A DNA stretch of 64,000 bases. Origin: Mycolicibacterium peregrinum. GTDB lineage: Bacteria; Actinomycetota; Actinomycetes; Mycobacteriales; Mycobacteriaceae. Location of the stretch: positions 186,001-250,000 of the forward strand of contig NZ_LZSO01000031.1 of the NCBI RefSeq assembly GCF_001665785.1. Reading direction: 5' to 3'. Below are positions 25,515 to 34,262 of the stretch, piece after piece. How positions within the stretch are numbered: position 1 is the first letter of the stretch; each line of letters begins with the position of its first letter. The notes beneath the pieces were generated by a model. The model did not search any database and was not told the origin of the DNA. It saw only the letters and a program-made list of their open reading frames with translations. The translations under genes were made by a program, and so were the position numbers.

Positions 25515-26933
25515 GTGAAGCGGTTGAGTGGGTGGGACGCGTTCCTGCTGTATACAGAGACGCCCAACGTGCACATGCACACGTTGAAGATCGCGGTCAT
25601 CGCGCTCGAAGACATGGGTGAGCGGACTTTCGGCATCGACGAGTTCCGTGAGGTGATCCGCGGGCGGCTGCACAAGCTCGACCCGTTCCGCTATCAACTC
25701 GTCGACATCCCGTTCAAGTTCCACCACCCGATGTGGCGGGAGAACTGCGACGTCGACCTGGAGTACCACGTCCGGCCGTGGCGGGTGCGCGCCCCGGGTG
25801 GGCGTCGCGAACTCGACGAGGCCATCGGGGAGATCGGCAGTACCCCGCTGGACCGCAGCCGGCCGTTGTGGGAGATGTACTTCGTCGAGGGCCTGGCAAA
25901 CGGGCGTATCGCGGTGGTCGGCAAGATCCACCACGCCCTGGCCGACGGGGTGGCCTCGGCCAATCTCCTGGCCCGCGGGATGGACCTGCGCGACGGCCCG
26001 GACCGCGACGACGACTCGTATGCCACCGATCCTGCGCCCAGCAAGTCCGAACTGGTGCGCTCGGCGTTCGTCGATCACATGCGCCAGCTCGGCCGGTTGC
26101 CCGGAACCATGCGTTACACGGCCAAGGGGTTCGGGCGGGTTCGACGCAGCAGCCGCAAGCTGTCGCCCGAGCTGACCCGGCCGTTCACCCCGCCGCCCAG
26201 CTTCATGAACCACATCCTCGACGAGAAGCGTCTGTTCGCCACGGCCACACTGGCATTGGCTGACGTCAAGGAGACGAGCAAGAAGCTCGGAGTGACGATC
26301 AACGACCTCGTGCTGGCCATGTCGTCGGGGGCGCTGCGCACGTTGTCGCTCAAATACGACGGCAAGGCCGACCATCCGCTGCTCGCCTCGGTGCCGATGA
26401 GCTTCGACTTCTCGCCGGACCGCATCTCGGGCAACCGCTTCAGCGGTGTGCTGGTGGCGCTGCCGGTGGATGTCGCCGACACCGCCGAGCGGGTGCGGCG
26501 TGCGCACGATGCAGCTGCGCTGGCGAAGGAAAGCCATCAACTGATCGGTCCGGAACTGATCGCGCGCTGGGCCGCCTACATGCCGCCGGCGCCGGTCGAG
26601 GCCGCGTTCAAATGGCTGTCCCATCAGGATGGTCAGAACAAGGTGCTCAACCTCAACATCTCGAACGTGCCAGGACCGCGGGAACGTGGCAAGGTCGGCG
26701 GCGCCACCGTCACCGAGATCTATTCGGTCGGGCCGATCACGACGGGCAGCGGCCTGAACATCACGGTCTGGAGCTACGTCGACCAACTCAACATCTCGGT
26801 GCTCTCCGATGATGCCACGGTCGACGATCCGCACGAGGTCACCGACGGCATGGTCGAGGAGTTCCGCGAAATTCGCAGGGTGGCAGGACTTTCGGACAAG
26901 CTGACAGTGGTCGAGTCCGCGATGCCGCAGTAG
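25515..26933 (+). CDS. Wax ester synthase/diacylglycerol acyltransferase (WS/DGAT, Rv0221-like)
   Basis: 472-aa bacterial WS/DGAT that acylates diacylglycerol or fatty alcohols with acyl-CoA. The active-site motif HHALADG (H-H-x3-D-G) is at about residues 139-145 within GKIHHALADGVAS. Further family markers are GWDAFLLYTETPNVHMH at the start, PLWEMYFVEGL, and NLNISNVPGPRERGKVGGA in the C-terminal half. GTG start preceded by GGGGAGGGA. Together with LipC it would balance storage-lipid making and breakdown. Confidence 0.9.
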   Translation: MKRLSGWDAFLLYTETPNVHMHTLKIAVIALEDMGERTFGIDEFREVIRGRLHKLDPFRYQLVDIPFKFHHPMWRENCDVDLEYHVRPWRVRAPGGRRELDEAIGEIGSTPLDRSRPLWEMYFVEGLANGRIAVVGKIHHALADGVASANLLARGMDLRDGPDRDDDSYATDPAPSKSELVRSAFVDHMRQLGRLPGTMRYTAKGFGRVRRSSRKLSPELTRPFTPPPSFMNHILDEKRLFATATLALADVKETSKKLGVTINDLVLAMSSGALRTLSLKYDGKADHPLLASVPMSFDFSPDRISGNRFSGVLVALPVDVADTAERVRRAHDAAALAKESHQLIGPELIARWAAYMPPAPVEAAFKWLSHQDGQNKVLNLNISNVPGPRERGKVGGATVTEIYSVGPITTGSGLNITVWSYVDQLNISVLSDDATVDDPHEVTDGMVEEFREIRRVAGLSDKLTVVESAMPQ

Positions 26934-27059
26934 CGGACGAATGATCGAGTTCACGTCCGAATCGTGGTTCACGATCACGGGTCGTGGGCGGGTTCGCTAT
27001 TCGCGCAGTCGCGTGTTCTCGATGAGTCGGCAAATGAACCAAACGGAAGGATATGGCGA

Positions 27060-27815
27060 ATGGACATCGGGGACTCGGGCTCCGGCGATCTCGCCGAGCT
27101 GCAGGAGGAGCTCAGGCTCCGATTGGTCGCGGGGTTCTGGGACTACGACGACTTGCTCGAATGGGCATCAGATTCCGAAGTGCTTCAGCCTGACGACGCG
27201 GCGCTCCTGGTGGGATCGATGTGGGATGAGCGGGTGGCCGAGCAGGCCGCCTGGCTCGACACCGGTGATTACGGTCGGTTGAAGGACACGTTCACTCAGC
27301 TGGAATCGGAGGGCATCCTCGGTCGGATGTGCTTCTCCTGTTGCATGACCTGTGGTACCAGCGAGATCGATGACGAGCGCACCCTCAATCCGAATCCGCC
27401 GGACTGGTATCGCTACCGCGAGTGGGCCTACACCTTCTTCCACGAGCAGGATGCACTGCGGCTCGGTGAATACCCGCCGCAACTAGCCCTGGGGTACAGC
27501 TCTTTTCGTGCGCATCCCGACCTGCCGGAGGCATTGGTCCAGGCCTCCTACGACGGCGACGAAGCGGCGACCGAGGAGGTAAAGGACCGCACCGACACCA
27601 TGGTGGGGCAGCGAATCGTCGCGGTGGCCGAGAGTTTCGGTCTGACTACGTACTGGTCTGGGTCACGCCATCAGCGAATTGAGATCGGGATCAATGAGTG
27701 GCGCAAGCCGCTGCCGCCCCGCGGACCGGCACTGGTGCATGGGGAAAGCCGGGCGTGGCCGGGGCCGATGCGCTGGCTGGGGAGTCTGCTGAAACCACTC
27801 GGCGGTAACTCCTAG
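27060..27815 (+). CDS. DUF6891-like hypothetical protein
   Basis: 251-aa soluble protein. The Cys-rich centre MCFSCCMTCGTSEIDDE, followed by YTFFHEQDALRL, is the pattern of the DUF6891 family, with possible metal-binding cysteines. ATG 27060 has a GGAAGG ribosome site 9 nt upstream; an in-frame longer start at 26964 has none and adds non-conserved residues. The 3' end is Pro/Gly-rich. Function unknown, no operon partner visible. Confidence 0.7.
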   Translation: MDIGDSGSGDLAELQEELRLRLVAGFWDYDDLLEWASDSEVLQPDDAALLVGSMWDERVAEQAAWLDTGDYGRLKDTFTQLESEGILGRMCFSCCMTCGTSEIDDERTLNPNPPDWYRYREWAYTFFHEQDALRLGEYPPQLALGYSSFRAHPDLPEALVQASYDGDEAATEEVKDRTDTMVGQRIVAVAESFGLTTYWSGSRHQRIEIGINEWRKPLPPRGPALVHGESRAWPGPMRWLGSLLKPLGGNS

Positions 27816-27966
27816 CGGCGGGGCGTCACCGGCGTCGGTGAGATCCACACGCACTCACCAATAGACGCGTAATTATCCTCGATTTGCCGTTTCGGCGCGT
27901 CTGTTCGCCGGTTGAGGAGTAGGGTTTCTACAAACCGAACTTGGATAAACTCCTCTGGAGGTTGCC

Positions 27967-28155
27967 GTGCGCGTCGAAGTCGACCTGGATCGCTGTGAAG
28001 GCAATGCCATCTGCGAGAAGCTCGCGCCGCAGCTGTTTCAACTCGATGAGGACGACTACTCGGTGGTCCAACTCGACCCGGTGCCGGCCGATTTGGAAGA
28101 AGTCGCCGCAAAAGCGATCGAGGAATGCCCGCGGGCGGCCCTGCGCCGCGGCTAG
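27967..28155 (+). CDS. Small iron-sulfur ferredoxin (P450/GMC-associated type)
   Basis: 62-aa ferredoxin of the mycobacterial P450-partner type. Ligands: C10-x2-N13-x2-C16 and C54-P (DRCEGNAICEKLAPQLF ... EECPRAA), so three cysteines are present and the fourth ligand position holds Asn, as in the family where this place varies. It binds a [3Fe-4S] or [4Fe-4S] cluster and passes electrons to a monooxygenase. GTG start after a CTGGAGG ribosome site. No P450 is next to it; the following gene is a GMC oxidoreductase remnant, so its partner was probably lost or lies elsewhere. Confidence 0.85.
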   Translation: MRVEVDLDRCEGNAICEKLAPQLFQLDEDDYSVVQLDPVPADLEEVAAKAIEECPRAALRRG

Positions 28156-28161
28156 CATCCG

Positions 28162-28566
28162 ATGACCCGGGGCCGGGTCGGACTGCACGACGGGAAGGCC
28201 CGGATCGAATTCGAGCGCTTGGGCGACGGAGACGACATCGATCGGCTGCGCAAGGGGATGAGCCACGCCCGCGACGTAGTCGAGGGGGCCTCGGCGATGA
28301 AAGGCATTGCGGGCGCGTACCTGAACACCGGCGATCAGGACCATGCATGGCTGGCCCGCCGAGAGACCAGCATCGGCCACGCCGTCGGAACGTGCCGCAT
28401 GGGTACCGATGACGCGTCGGTCGTGGACCCCGAGTTGCGGGTGCACGGCATCGACGGACTCCGCATCATCGACGCATCCGTCATGCCGACACTGACCTCG
28501 GGCAACACCAACGCGCCCACCATGATGATTGCGCACCGCGCTGTGGATCTACTACTCGGAGCGTGA
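28162..28566 (+). pseudogene. C-terminal remnant of a GMC-family oxidoreductase
   Basis: Only about 134 codons remain of a protein family that is normally over 500 aa. The visible part is the substrate/active-site end: GHAVGTCRMG with the catalytic His, VVDPELRVHGIDGLRIIDASVMP, and the GNTNAPTMMIAHRAVDLL end. The FAD-binding N-terminal GxGxxG region is missing. It starts 6 nt after the ferredoxin stop, so a deletion between them is likely. Could be expressed but cannot bind FAD. Confidence 0.8.
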
Positions 28567-28579
28567 CTTTGCTCGCCGC

Positions 28580-29467
28580 TCACGCCGGGGCGGAGGCGAG
28601 GAGAAATTCTGCCAGCTTGGCGCTGGCGGGCCCGAGCCGTGACTGTTCGGCTGAGGCGAGGTAGATGTCCCACATGATCGCCGGTCGTATCTCGATGGCG
28701 CGCAGGTCCGGATAGTGCGCGGCCTCACTGGCGGGCATCACGATGGTGCCGAGGCCGTGTCGGACCAGGCGGCCGGCAATCGAGTATTCGAGAGCCACCT
28801 CGTGAGATACCCGGGCGTCGACGCCGGCGGCCGCGAACGCGGCGTCGACGAGACGTCTGAGGCCGAATTCGCGCGGAAACCCGATCAGATCCTCGTCGCG
28901 GAGCTCAGCAACCTCGACGTCATTGCGGTCTGCAAACGGATGATCCCTGCGGCAGACGAACACCATCGGTTCTCGGCACAGCAACTGCATCTGAACGCGC
29001 GCGGGGAACCGGTCGGGTGCCGATACCAGAGCCAGGTCGAGTGAGCCGTCGGTGATCGCCGAAAGATAGGCCATGGAACCAATTTGGCTCTGCCGCAACC
29101 TGATGCGGACAAGCGGATACTCGCGGTGGAAGTCGCCGAGTATCTCAGGTACGTCGAGTGTGCCGAACGAGATCAGCGACCCGAGGTCAACCGTTCCGGT
29201 CAACTCTCCGTGGTACGCGCTCACCGCGTCCTTTGCCAGTCGCGCGGTCTGGACCACCTGGCGGGCGTGCTCACGGAACAGCTCTCCCGCAGGTGTGATC
29301 CTGATCTGGTGTTTGGAGCGGTCGAACAACTCCACTCCGAGTTCCTTCTCCAGTTTCGCCACTGCCGTGGACAGGGCCGACTGGACAACGTGTGTCTGGT
29401 TCGCGGCCCGGGAGAAACTCATCTCACTCGCGACCGCGATGAAGTACTCAAGCTGGCGAAGTTCCAT
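28580..29467 (-). CDS. LysR-family transcriptional regulator
   Basis: 295-aa LysR: N-terminal winged helix MELRQLEYFIAVASEMSFSRAANQTHVVQSALSTAVAKLEKELG, then the two-lobed effector domain with GTVDLGSLISFGTLDVPEILGDF and DLIGFPREFGLRRLVDAAF. Divergent from the cupin/oxidoreductase pair, which is its likely target. A perfect palindrome lies 9 nt before its start. Confidence 0.88.
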   Translation of the reverse strand: MELRQLEYFIAVASEMSFSRAANQTHVVQSALSTAVAKLEKELGVELFDRSKHQIRITPAGELFREHARQVVQTARLAKDAVSAYHGELTGTVDLGSLISFGTLDVPEILGDFHREYPLVRIRLRQSQIGSMAYLSAITDGSLDLALVSAPDRFPARVQMQLLCREPMVFVCRRDHPFADRNDVEVAELRDEDLIGFPREFGLRRLVDAAFAAAGVDARVSHEVALEYSIAGRLVRHGLGTIVMPASEAAHYPDLRAIEIRPAIMWDIYLASAEQSRLGPASAKLAEFLLASAPA

Positions 29468-29476
29468 GACCCGGAG

Positions 29477-29493
29477 TATCGCGTTTCGCGATA
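29477..29493. promoter_or_regulatory. LysR-type operator TATCGCG-TTT-CGCGATA
   Basis: A 17-nt perfect palindrome in the divergent gap. It contains the T-N11-A pattern expected of LysR sites (T29479 to A29491) and sits just before the LysR start, which fits autoregulation and control of the cupin gene. Confidence 0.65.
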
Positions 29494-29575
29494 GAGATGA
29501 TCAATATTGTTCGTTGGACTTGATGGATTGGCATTGGTCTGATGGAAGGGCAAGATTCGAACGAAGGAAGTGAAC

Positions 29576-29989
29576 ATGCTGGCTGCAGGCAATGTCACGG
29601 TCACCGATCTGCTGTGCGTCACCCCGCCCCGGATTCCCGAGGGCGCGCATGCGATGACGCAAATCATCGAGATCCCGCCGGCCGACCCTGGCGTGCAGCC
29701 GCACCGCCACTCCGGACCCGTCTTCGGCTACGTGCTGGAGGGGACGATCCTCTTCGAGCTGGAGGGTGAGGCACCCCGGAACATTGCTGCGGGAGAAGCG
29801 TTCTGGGAGCCCGGTGGAGATGTGGTCCACTACCAGGTCGCGAATCTGGACCCGCACCACCGCGCTGTTTTCCTGGCGGTCTGCATCTGCGCTCCGGGCG
29901 TCGACATGATCACCATGCTGGGTCCCGACGAGATCCAGGCCCGCGACCACCTGCGTCATCCGGACGCGCGTCAAATCAACATCGGCTGA
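29576..29989 (+). CDS. Cupin-domain protein
   Basis: 137-aa single cupin. Motif 1 is PHRHSGPVFGYVLEGTILFELEG (metal-binding His pair) and motif 2 lies around EAFWEPGGDVVHYQVAN. Cupins of this type bind a metal and may act as small dioxygenases, isomerases or ligand sensors. ATG 29576 is preferred over GTG 29570 because AAGGAA ends 6 nt before it. The quinone-oxidoreductase-like gene follows after 21 nt, suggesting a two-gene operon under LysR. Confidence 0.8.
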   Translation: MLAAGNVTVTDLLCVTPPRIPEGAHAMTQIIEIPPADPGVQPHRHSGPVFGYVLEGTILFELEGEAPRNIAAGEAFWEPGGDVVHYQVANLDPHHRAVFLAVCICAPGVDMITMLGPDEIQARDHLRHPDARQINIG

Positions 29990-30010
29990 CCGAGGAACGA
30001 GGAAACAACC

Positions 30011-30934
30011 GTGAAAGCTCTGATCACCGGCGACCGCGCTGCGGGCGCCGACGGACTGTCGCTGTCCGAGATTCCCCACCCGCATGCGGCCGAGAACGAC
30101 GTCATCGTCGCGGTGCACGCGGCCGCTTTCACCCCCGGTGAGCTGGACTGGCCGGGAACCTGGGTCGATCGCGCCGGGCGGGACAGGACGCCCGCCGTGC
30201 CGGGTCATGAAGTCTCGGGCGTAGTTGTCGAACTCGGCTATGGCACAACGGGCCTCACAGTCGGGCAACGGGTCTTCGGGGTCACCGACTGGGCCCGCAA
30301 CGGCACTCTCGCCGAGTACGTCGCGGTCGAGGCGCGAAATCTTGCGCCGCTGTCGGCCGGTGTCGACCACACCATTGCGGCAGCACTTCCGATCTCGGGA
30401 CTGACAGCCTGGCAGGGATTGTTCGACCACGGACACCTCGAGGCCGGGCAGACCGTGCTGATCCACGGCGTGGCCGGTGCTGTCGGATCGATCGCGGCGC
30501 AGCTTGCGCGCGAACGCGGAGCCCGGGTGATCGGTACCGGTCGGGCAGCGCAGCGGGACGCCGCGCTCGAGCTGGGAGCCGATGCCTTCCTCGAGCTGGA
30601 AGGCGGGTGGGAAGAGGCCGTCGGCCTGGTCGACGTGGTGTTCGACGTGATCGGCGGTGAGATCCTGGATCGCTCAGCGCAGTTGGTGCGGGCGGGCGGC
30701 ACCCTGGTCACCATCGCCGAACCACCCCGGGTTCAGCCGGCGGACGCTCGGGCAGTCTTCTTCGTCGTCGAACCCGACCGGACGCAACTCGTGATGCTCG
30801 AGCGCAAACTGCGCGATGGCAAACTGCGGCCGACTGTCGGTGCGGTCCTTCCGCTCTCGGATGCGGTGTCGGCTTTCAACCCGGCGAAACGCGTCGCGGG
30901 CAAGACGATCATCCGGGTCGTCGAGGGCAGCTGA
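30011..30934 (+). CDS. NADP-dependent alcohol dehydrogenase/quinone oxidoreductase-like (MDR family)
   Basis: 307-aa medium-chain reductase without the structural-zinc loop, so of the quinone-oxidoreductase type. N-terminal GroES-like part with PAVPGHEVSGVVVELGYG; cofactor fold HGVAGAVGSIAAQLARERGARVIGTGRA at about residues 153-180; C-terminal GKLRPTVGAVLPLSDAVSAF. Uses NADPH to reduce a conjugated carbonyl or quinone. GTG start with GAGGAAA upstream. Partner of the cupin. Confidence 0.85.
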   Translation: MKALITGDRAAGADGLSLSEIPHPHAAENDVIVAVHAAAFTPGELDWPGTWVDRAGRDRTPAVPGHEVSGVVVELGYGTTGLTVGQRVFGVTDWARNGTLAEYVAVEARNLAPLSAGVDHTIAAALPISGLTAWQGLFDHGHLEAGQTVLIHGVAGAVGSIAAQLARERGARVIGTGRAAQRDAALELGADAFLELEGGWEEAVGLVDVVFDVIGGEILDRSAQLVRAGGTLVTIAEPPRVQPADARAVFFVVEPDRTQLVMLERKLRDGKLRPTVGAVLPLSDAVSAFNPAKRVAGKTIIRVVEGS

Positions 30935-30948
30935 AGGGTGCGACGTGC

Positions 30949-31794
30949 CTACTGGATCGGCTCGTCGCCGAGCACCGTGGTGCGCAGCATGTGGCGGGGT
31001 GAGTTGGGTTCGTACGGCGCGGCGCGGTGGAGGACTCCCTGGTTGTCCCAGATGACGGTGTCACCGACCGACCACTTGTGGCTGTACACCTTGTCCGCGG
31101 TGGTGGCGTGGGCGAGGAGTTCAGCGAGCAGGGCCCGGCCCTCGTCGCGATCCATCCCGACGATGTAGTCCGCCGAAGCGCCCAGTACCAACGACTTTCG
31201 TCCGTTGCGGTGCGTCCACACCAGCGGGTTCTCGTGGGTAGGCCGGGCCTGCCAACGGCTCAGCTGATCGGGCGTCGGATCCGGATACACCCGCCGCTGC
31301 GAGGCTTCGAGGGAGTGGACCACCCGCAGCCCGCGATAGCGCTCCTTCTCGGCCTCATCGAGCGAGTCGTAGGCCGCATAGGTGTTGGCGAACTCGGTTT
31401 CGCCTCCCCGTGCAGCGACCTCCAGGGCTGACAGCACCGTCGCCTTCTGCGGGCATTCGTCGTGCATGGGGGTGCAACCGTCGATATGCCAGTCGAACGT
31501 GGCCTTGAGGTATTCGGCGGCCTTGTTCTTCGTCTTGTCCAGCGTGATCGGGTAGATACCCGAAACCGGGTGATGGCCATCTGCCGAGCGGTCGATCTCG
31601 CCGAGGCGCTGTGAGAAAGCCACTTGGGCTTCGGGATCCAGATGCAGGTCGTGGAACACCAGCACCCCGTTGTCCTCCAGGGCGTCGAGCACCGCGGCTC
31701 CCAGGCTGTCGTCGGTGCCCAGGCGTTCGGGGTCGACGCCGACAACTTCGGCGCCCACCGAAGTGGTCAGCTTGTTGATGGTCAACACACTCAT
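30949..31794 (-). CDS. TauD/TfdA-family 2-oxoglutarate-dependent dioxygenase
   Basis: 281-aa Fe(II)/2-oxoglutarate oxygenase. Iron ligands His-x-Asp in DWHIDGCTP and the distal His in NQGVLHRAAPY, with the 2-oxoglutarate Arg in RHMLRTTV. ATG 31794 is chosen because the protein then starts MSVLTINKLTTSVGAEVVGVD, a normal family opening; the frame upstream is shadow of the next gene. Last gene of the minus-strand operon reductase-SDR-Rieske-small protein-TauD. It would hydroxylate or cleave the pathway substrate; the substrate is unknown. Confidence 0.85.
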   Translation of the reverse strand: MSVLTINKLTTSVGAEVVGVDPERLGTDDSLGAAVLDALEDNGVLVFHDLHLDPEAQVAFSQRLGEIDRSADGHHPVSGIYPITLDKTKNKAAEYLKATFDWHIDGCTPMHDECPQKATVLSALEVAARGGETEFANTYAAYDSLDEAEKERYRGLRVVHSLEASQRRVYPDPTPDQLSRWQARPTHENPLVWTHRNGRKSLVLGASADYIVGMDRDEGRALLAELLAHATTADKVYSHKWSVGDTVIWDNQGVLHRAAPYEPNSPRHMLRTTVLGDEPIQ

Positions 31795-31823
31795 CAGGTG
31801 CGTCCTTTCGGTGTTCGGTGGTG

Positions 31824-32177
31824 TTATGGCCGTGGCTCGCCGGTGCGGATCATCACGGCGTCGGCGGAATCGGTCGGAGCTGGTTGGTGCATGATCTCCA
31901 CCGACATGGCGACCATGATCAGCGAATAGATCAGGTGCAGCAGGTTGAGCGCATCGTCGGGAATGTCGTCGAGCGGAAACTTGTCGCAGTACTCGATCGC
32001 CTCTTCGACGCGCGGGAAGAAGGCGTCGTAGAACTGGTGCATTTCCGGTATGGTGCTGGCCAGGCGACGATCCCACCGTTCGGTCTCCGTTGGCAGACAC
32101 CAGATTTCGGCGTAGGGCTCCAGCTCGGCGAAGGCGCTGGGGAGTCGAGCGGAGTCCGTGGAGGTTGTGGAGGTCAT
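31824..32177 (-). CDS. Small Rieske-associated protein of unknown function (copy 1)
   Basis: 117-aa helical, soluble protein. Starts 2 nt after the Rieske oxygenase stop. It is clearly paralogous to the 109-aa protein at 38430-38759, which also directly follows a Rieske gene; shared are RLAST-x2-EM, FYDA, EEAI-x2-CDKF-x-LD and NL-x-HL-x-YS. The size is below that of the usual NTF2-fold beta subunit of ring-hydroxylating oxygenases and no such motif is seen. A small accessory or second subunit of the oxygenase is the simplest reading. Family not recognised. Confidence 0.7.
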   Translation of the reverse strand: MTSTTSTDSARLPSAFAELEPYAEIWCLPTETERWDRRLASTIPEMHQFYDAFFPRVEEAIEYCDKFPLDDIPDDALNLLHLIYSLIMVAMSVEIMHQPAPTDSADAVMIRTGEPRP

Positions 32178-32179
32178 AC

Positions 32180-33448
32180 TCACGCTCCCGCCGGCGCGCG
32201 GTCGCGTTGATAGTCCTCGACCCAGTCGACCGCCGTCTTGTGCAGGTGCCGCACCAGGATCTCCTGATCGTTGAGCGGGTACTCGTCGATGACGTCGTAT
32301 TCGAGTGCGGCCTGGGTGCCGCCGAGCATGCCGGCGTCCTGCAGGGCGAATTCCTTGAGCACCACGGCGGCCACCTCGTGCTCGATCCGCTCCCGCACCG
32401 TGCGGGCCGGATGGAAGTAGGTGAACGCCTCGTAGCGGTGGGTGTTGTGCGACGTCGGCCAGTAGCGGTAGAGCAGGTACCAGCCGCCGTAGATCAGGAT
32501 CTCCAGGTTGGGGAAGATCTGGAAATTGCTGATCCCCCACGGTTCGATATTGCCCGGGTTGAGTCCGTGCATCGGCAGTTCTCCGATGTCGGGGGTGCGC
32601 CACGGACCCACCAGGCCACTCTGGGTGGCCCGCTCGATCGGGTACATGTATTCCGGTGCCAGCAGCCAGCGTCGGGTGCCGGCCGTCGAGACGAGTCGGT
32701 GCGGACCGTCGAGCTGAAAGTGGCCACAGGTGAAGCCGGCGTTGGGATCCCGCACCTCGGGCGGCACCTGCTGGGTGTGCAGCGATGGCACGTGGTAGTA
32801 CTCCTGGAAGGCATCGGCGAAGATCTTCCAGTTGCTGTTGTTGTGCGCCACCCAGTCGTATCGCTCGCTGAGTTTGTCGAACGGGTAGTCGTCGAGTGCA
32901 GTCACCATGGGGCCGAGAAAGTCGCGCAGGCTCTGGCGCGGTTCGCGGTCGAAGTTGACGAACACGAAGCCGGCCCAGACGTCGCAATGCACCGGAACCA
33001 GCCCGTAGTCATCGGTATCCAGGCTGGTGAAGCGGTCTGCGTCGGGTAGCGATATCAGCCTTCCGTCCAGGCCGTAACGCCATCCGCAGTGCCGGCATTC
33101 GAACTCGGCTCCGGTACTGCGTAATTCGGTGGCGCGGAAGTCTGGGGGTACCAGTGTGTGCCCGCGTCTGCGGCACAGGTTGTGGAAGGCGCGGATACCG
33201 CCGTCGTGGTCTCTCGCCAGGAGCAGGGACGCGTCGGCGGCCTCGATCTGCCGGGTGATGAAACTGCCGACCTCGGGCGTCTCTTCGACCCGGCTGATGT
33301 TGAGCCAGGCCCGCTTGAAGATGGCCTCCTGCTCCAGGGCGTAGAACTCTTCAGAGATCGAGTCCCGGAACGGGATCGGGCCCGTACCCAGATCGGGATA
33401 GTGTTCGGTCCAGGAGCCCTCAGCCGGCTTGGGCCACTTGGTTGCCAT
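32180..33448 (-). CDS. Rieske non-heme iron oxygenase alpha subunit with non-canonical cluster ligands
   Basis: 422-aa aromatic-ring-hydroxylating-type oxygenase. The Rieske region reads C92-R-R94-R-G-H97 and C118-R-H120-C121-G-W, where the standard motif has C-x-H and C-x2-H. So Arg94 and Cys121 stand in the two His-ligand places, with extra His nearby at 97 and 120. The codons are unambiguous (AGA, TGC). The mononuclear iron site looks kept: NWKIFADAFQEYYHVPSLH with H219 and H224. Length and ends match the canonical paralogue at 38764-40029, so this is not a decayed gene. Operon with SDR, reductase, small protein and TauD. Confidence 0.85.
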   Translation of the reverse strand: MATKWPKPAEGSWTEHYPDLGTGPIPFRDSISEEFYALEQEAIFKRAWLNISRVEETPEVGSFITRQIEAADASLLLARDHDGGIRAFHNLCRRRGHTLVPPDFRATELRSTGAEFECRHCGWRYGLDGRLISLPDADRFTSLDTDDYGLVPVHCDVWAGFVFVNFDREPRQSLRDFLGPMVTALDDYPFDKLSERYDWVAHNNSNWKIFADAFQEYYHVPSLHTQQVPPEVRDPNAGFTCGHFQLDGPHRLVSTAGTRRWLLAPEYMYPIERATQSGLVGPWRTPDIGELPMHGLNPGNIEPWGISNFQIFPNLEILIYGGWYLLYRYWPTSHNTHRYEAFTYFHPARTVRERIEHEVAAVVLKEFALQDAGMLGGTQAALEYDVIDEYPLNDQEILVRHLHKTAVDWVEDYQRDRAPAGA

Positions 33449-33503
33449 GTGAACCTCCGTGGTGACTAGTGCGTTTGGGACTGCTCGGACGGCTCGGGAG
33501 CCG

Positions 33504-34262
33504 TTACATCACTGCGCCGCCGTTCACCCCGAGGGTTTGGCCGGTGATGAAGCCGGCCTCCTCGGAGCACAGGAACCCCACGGCGGCAGCGATATCCGCG
33601 CCGGTGCCGAGCCGGCCGAGCGGGATGTTGGCGGCGATCGTCTCGTTGGGCGGCAGGTGGCCCGCGGCTTGCGACTGGTGCTGCATCGGGGTCTCGATAC
33701 CCGACGGCGGAATGTTGTTGACCGTGATGCCGTGCGCGGCGTATTCGCGCGCCAGAGATTTTGTCAGGGTCAGCAGCGCGCCTTTGGACGCGGCGTAGTG
33801 GGCCGCGAACGGTGTGCCGCGCTGCGCGCTCGACGAGGAGATCATCACGATGCGACCCCACCCCGCCTCGACCATGTCCGGCAGGGCCACCTGGCAGCAG
33901 CGGAATGTCCCGCTCAGATTCACGTCGATCATCTGCGCCCAGGACTGTTCGGTGATGTCGGCGAAGGAGGCGTGCCCGAACATGCCCGCGCTGGTCACCA
34001 GGATGCCGACCGGCCCGAGTTCGCTGCGCACCTTGCCGAAGGCCTCTTCCACTGCGGCCCGATCGGTGATGTCGGCACCGACTGCGAAGGCGGTGGCCCC
34101 GGCCGACCGCAGGTCGTCCGTGACGCGTTGAGCGGCATCGGCGTTGACGTCGAGCACCGCTACGTGATGCCCGCGCCGCCCCAACTCGTGGCACGTCGCC
34201 TCACCCATGCCCGACGCTCCGCCGGTCACCACGGCCACCCTGTTCCCACTGGTTTTACTCAT
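33504..34262 (-). CDS. Short-chain dehydrogenase/reductase
   Basis: 252-aa classical SDR: TGGASGMGEATCHEL cofactor loop near residue 13, NSAG-equivalent TSAGMFG, catalytic Ser in MISSSSAQRGTPFAAHYAASKGALL with Tyr-x3-Lys (YAASK), and the end GFITGQTLGVNGGAVM. Overlaps the reductase stop by 8 nt; 55 nt separate it from the Rieske gene. Probably oxidises the alcohol or cis-diol produced by the oxygenase (inference). Confidence 0.88.
   Translation of the reverse strand: MSKTSGNRVAVVTGGASGMGEATCHELGRRGHHVAVLDVNADAAQRVTDDLRSAGATAFAVGADITDRAAVEEAFGKVRSELGPVGILVTSAGMFGHASFADITEQSWAQMIDVNLSGTFRCCQVALPDMVEAGWGRIVMISSSSAQRGTPFAAHYAASKGALLTLTKSLAREYAAHGITVNNIPPSGIETPMQHQSQAAGHLPPNETIAANIPLGRLGTGADIAAAVGFLCSEEAGFITGQTLGVNGGAVM

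Noticed and set aside
26941..27282. Alternative frame upstream of and inside the DUF6891-like gene
   Set aside because: Cys/Trp/Arg-rich shadow translation; the other frame has a ribosome site and a family match.
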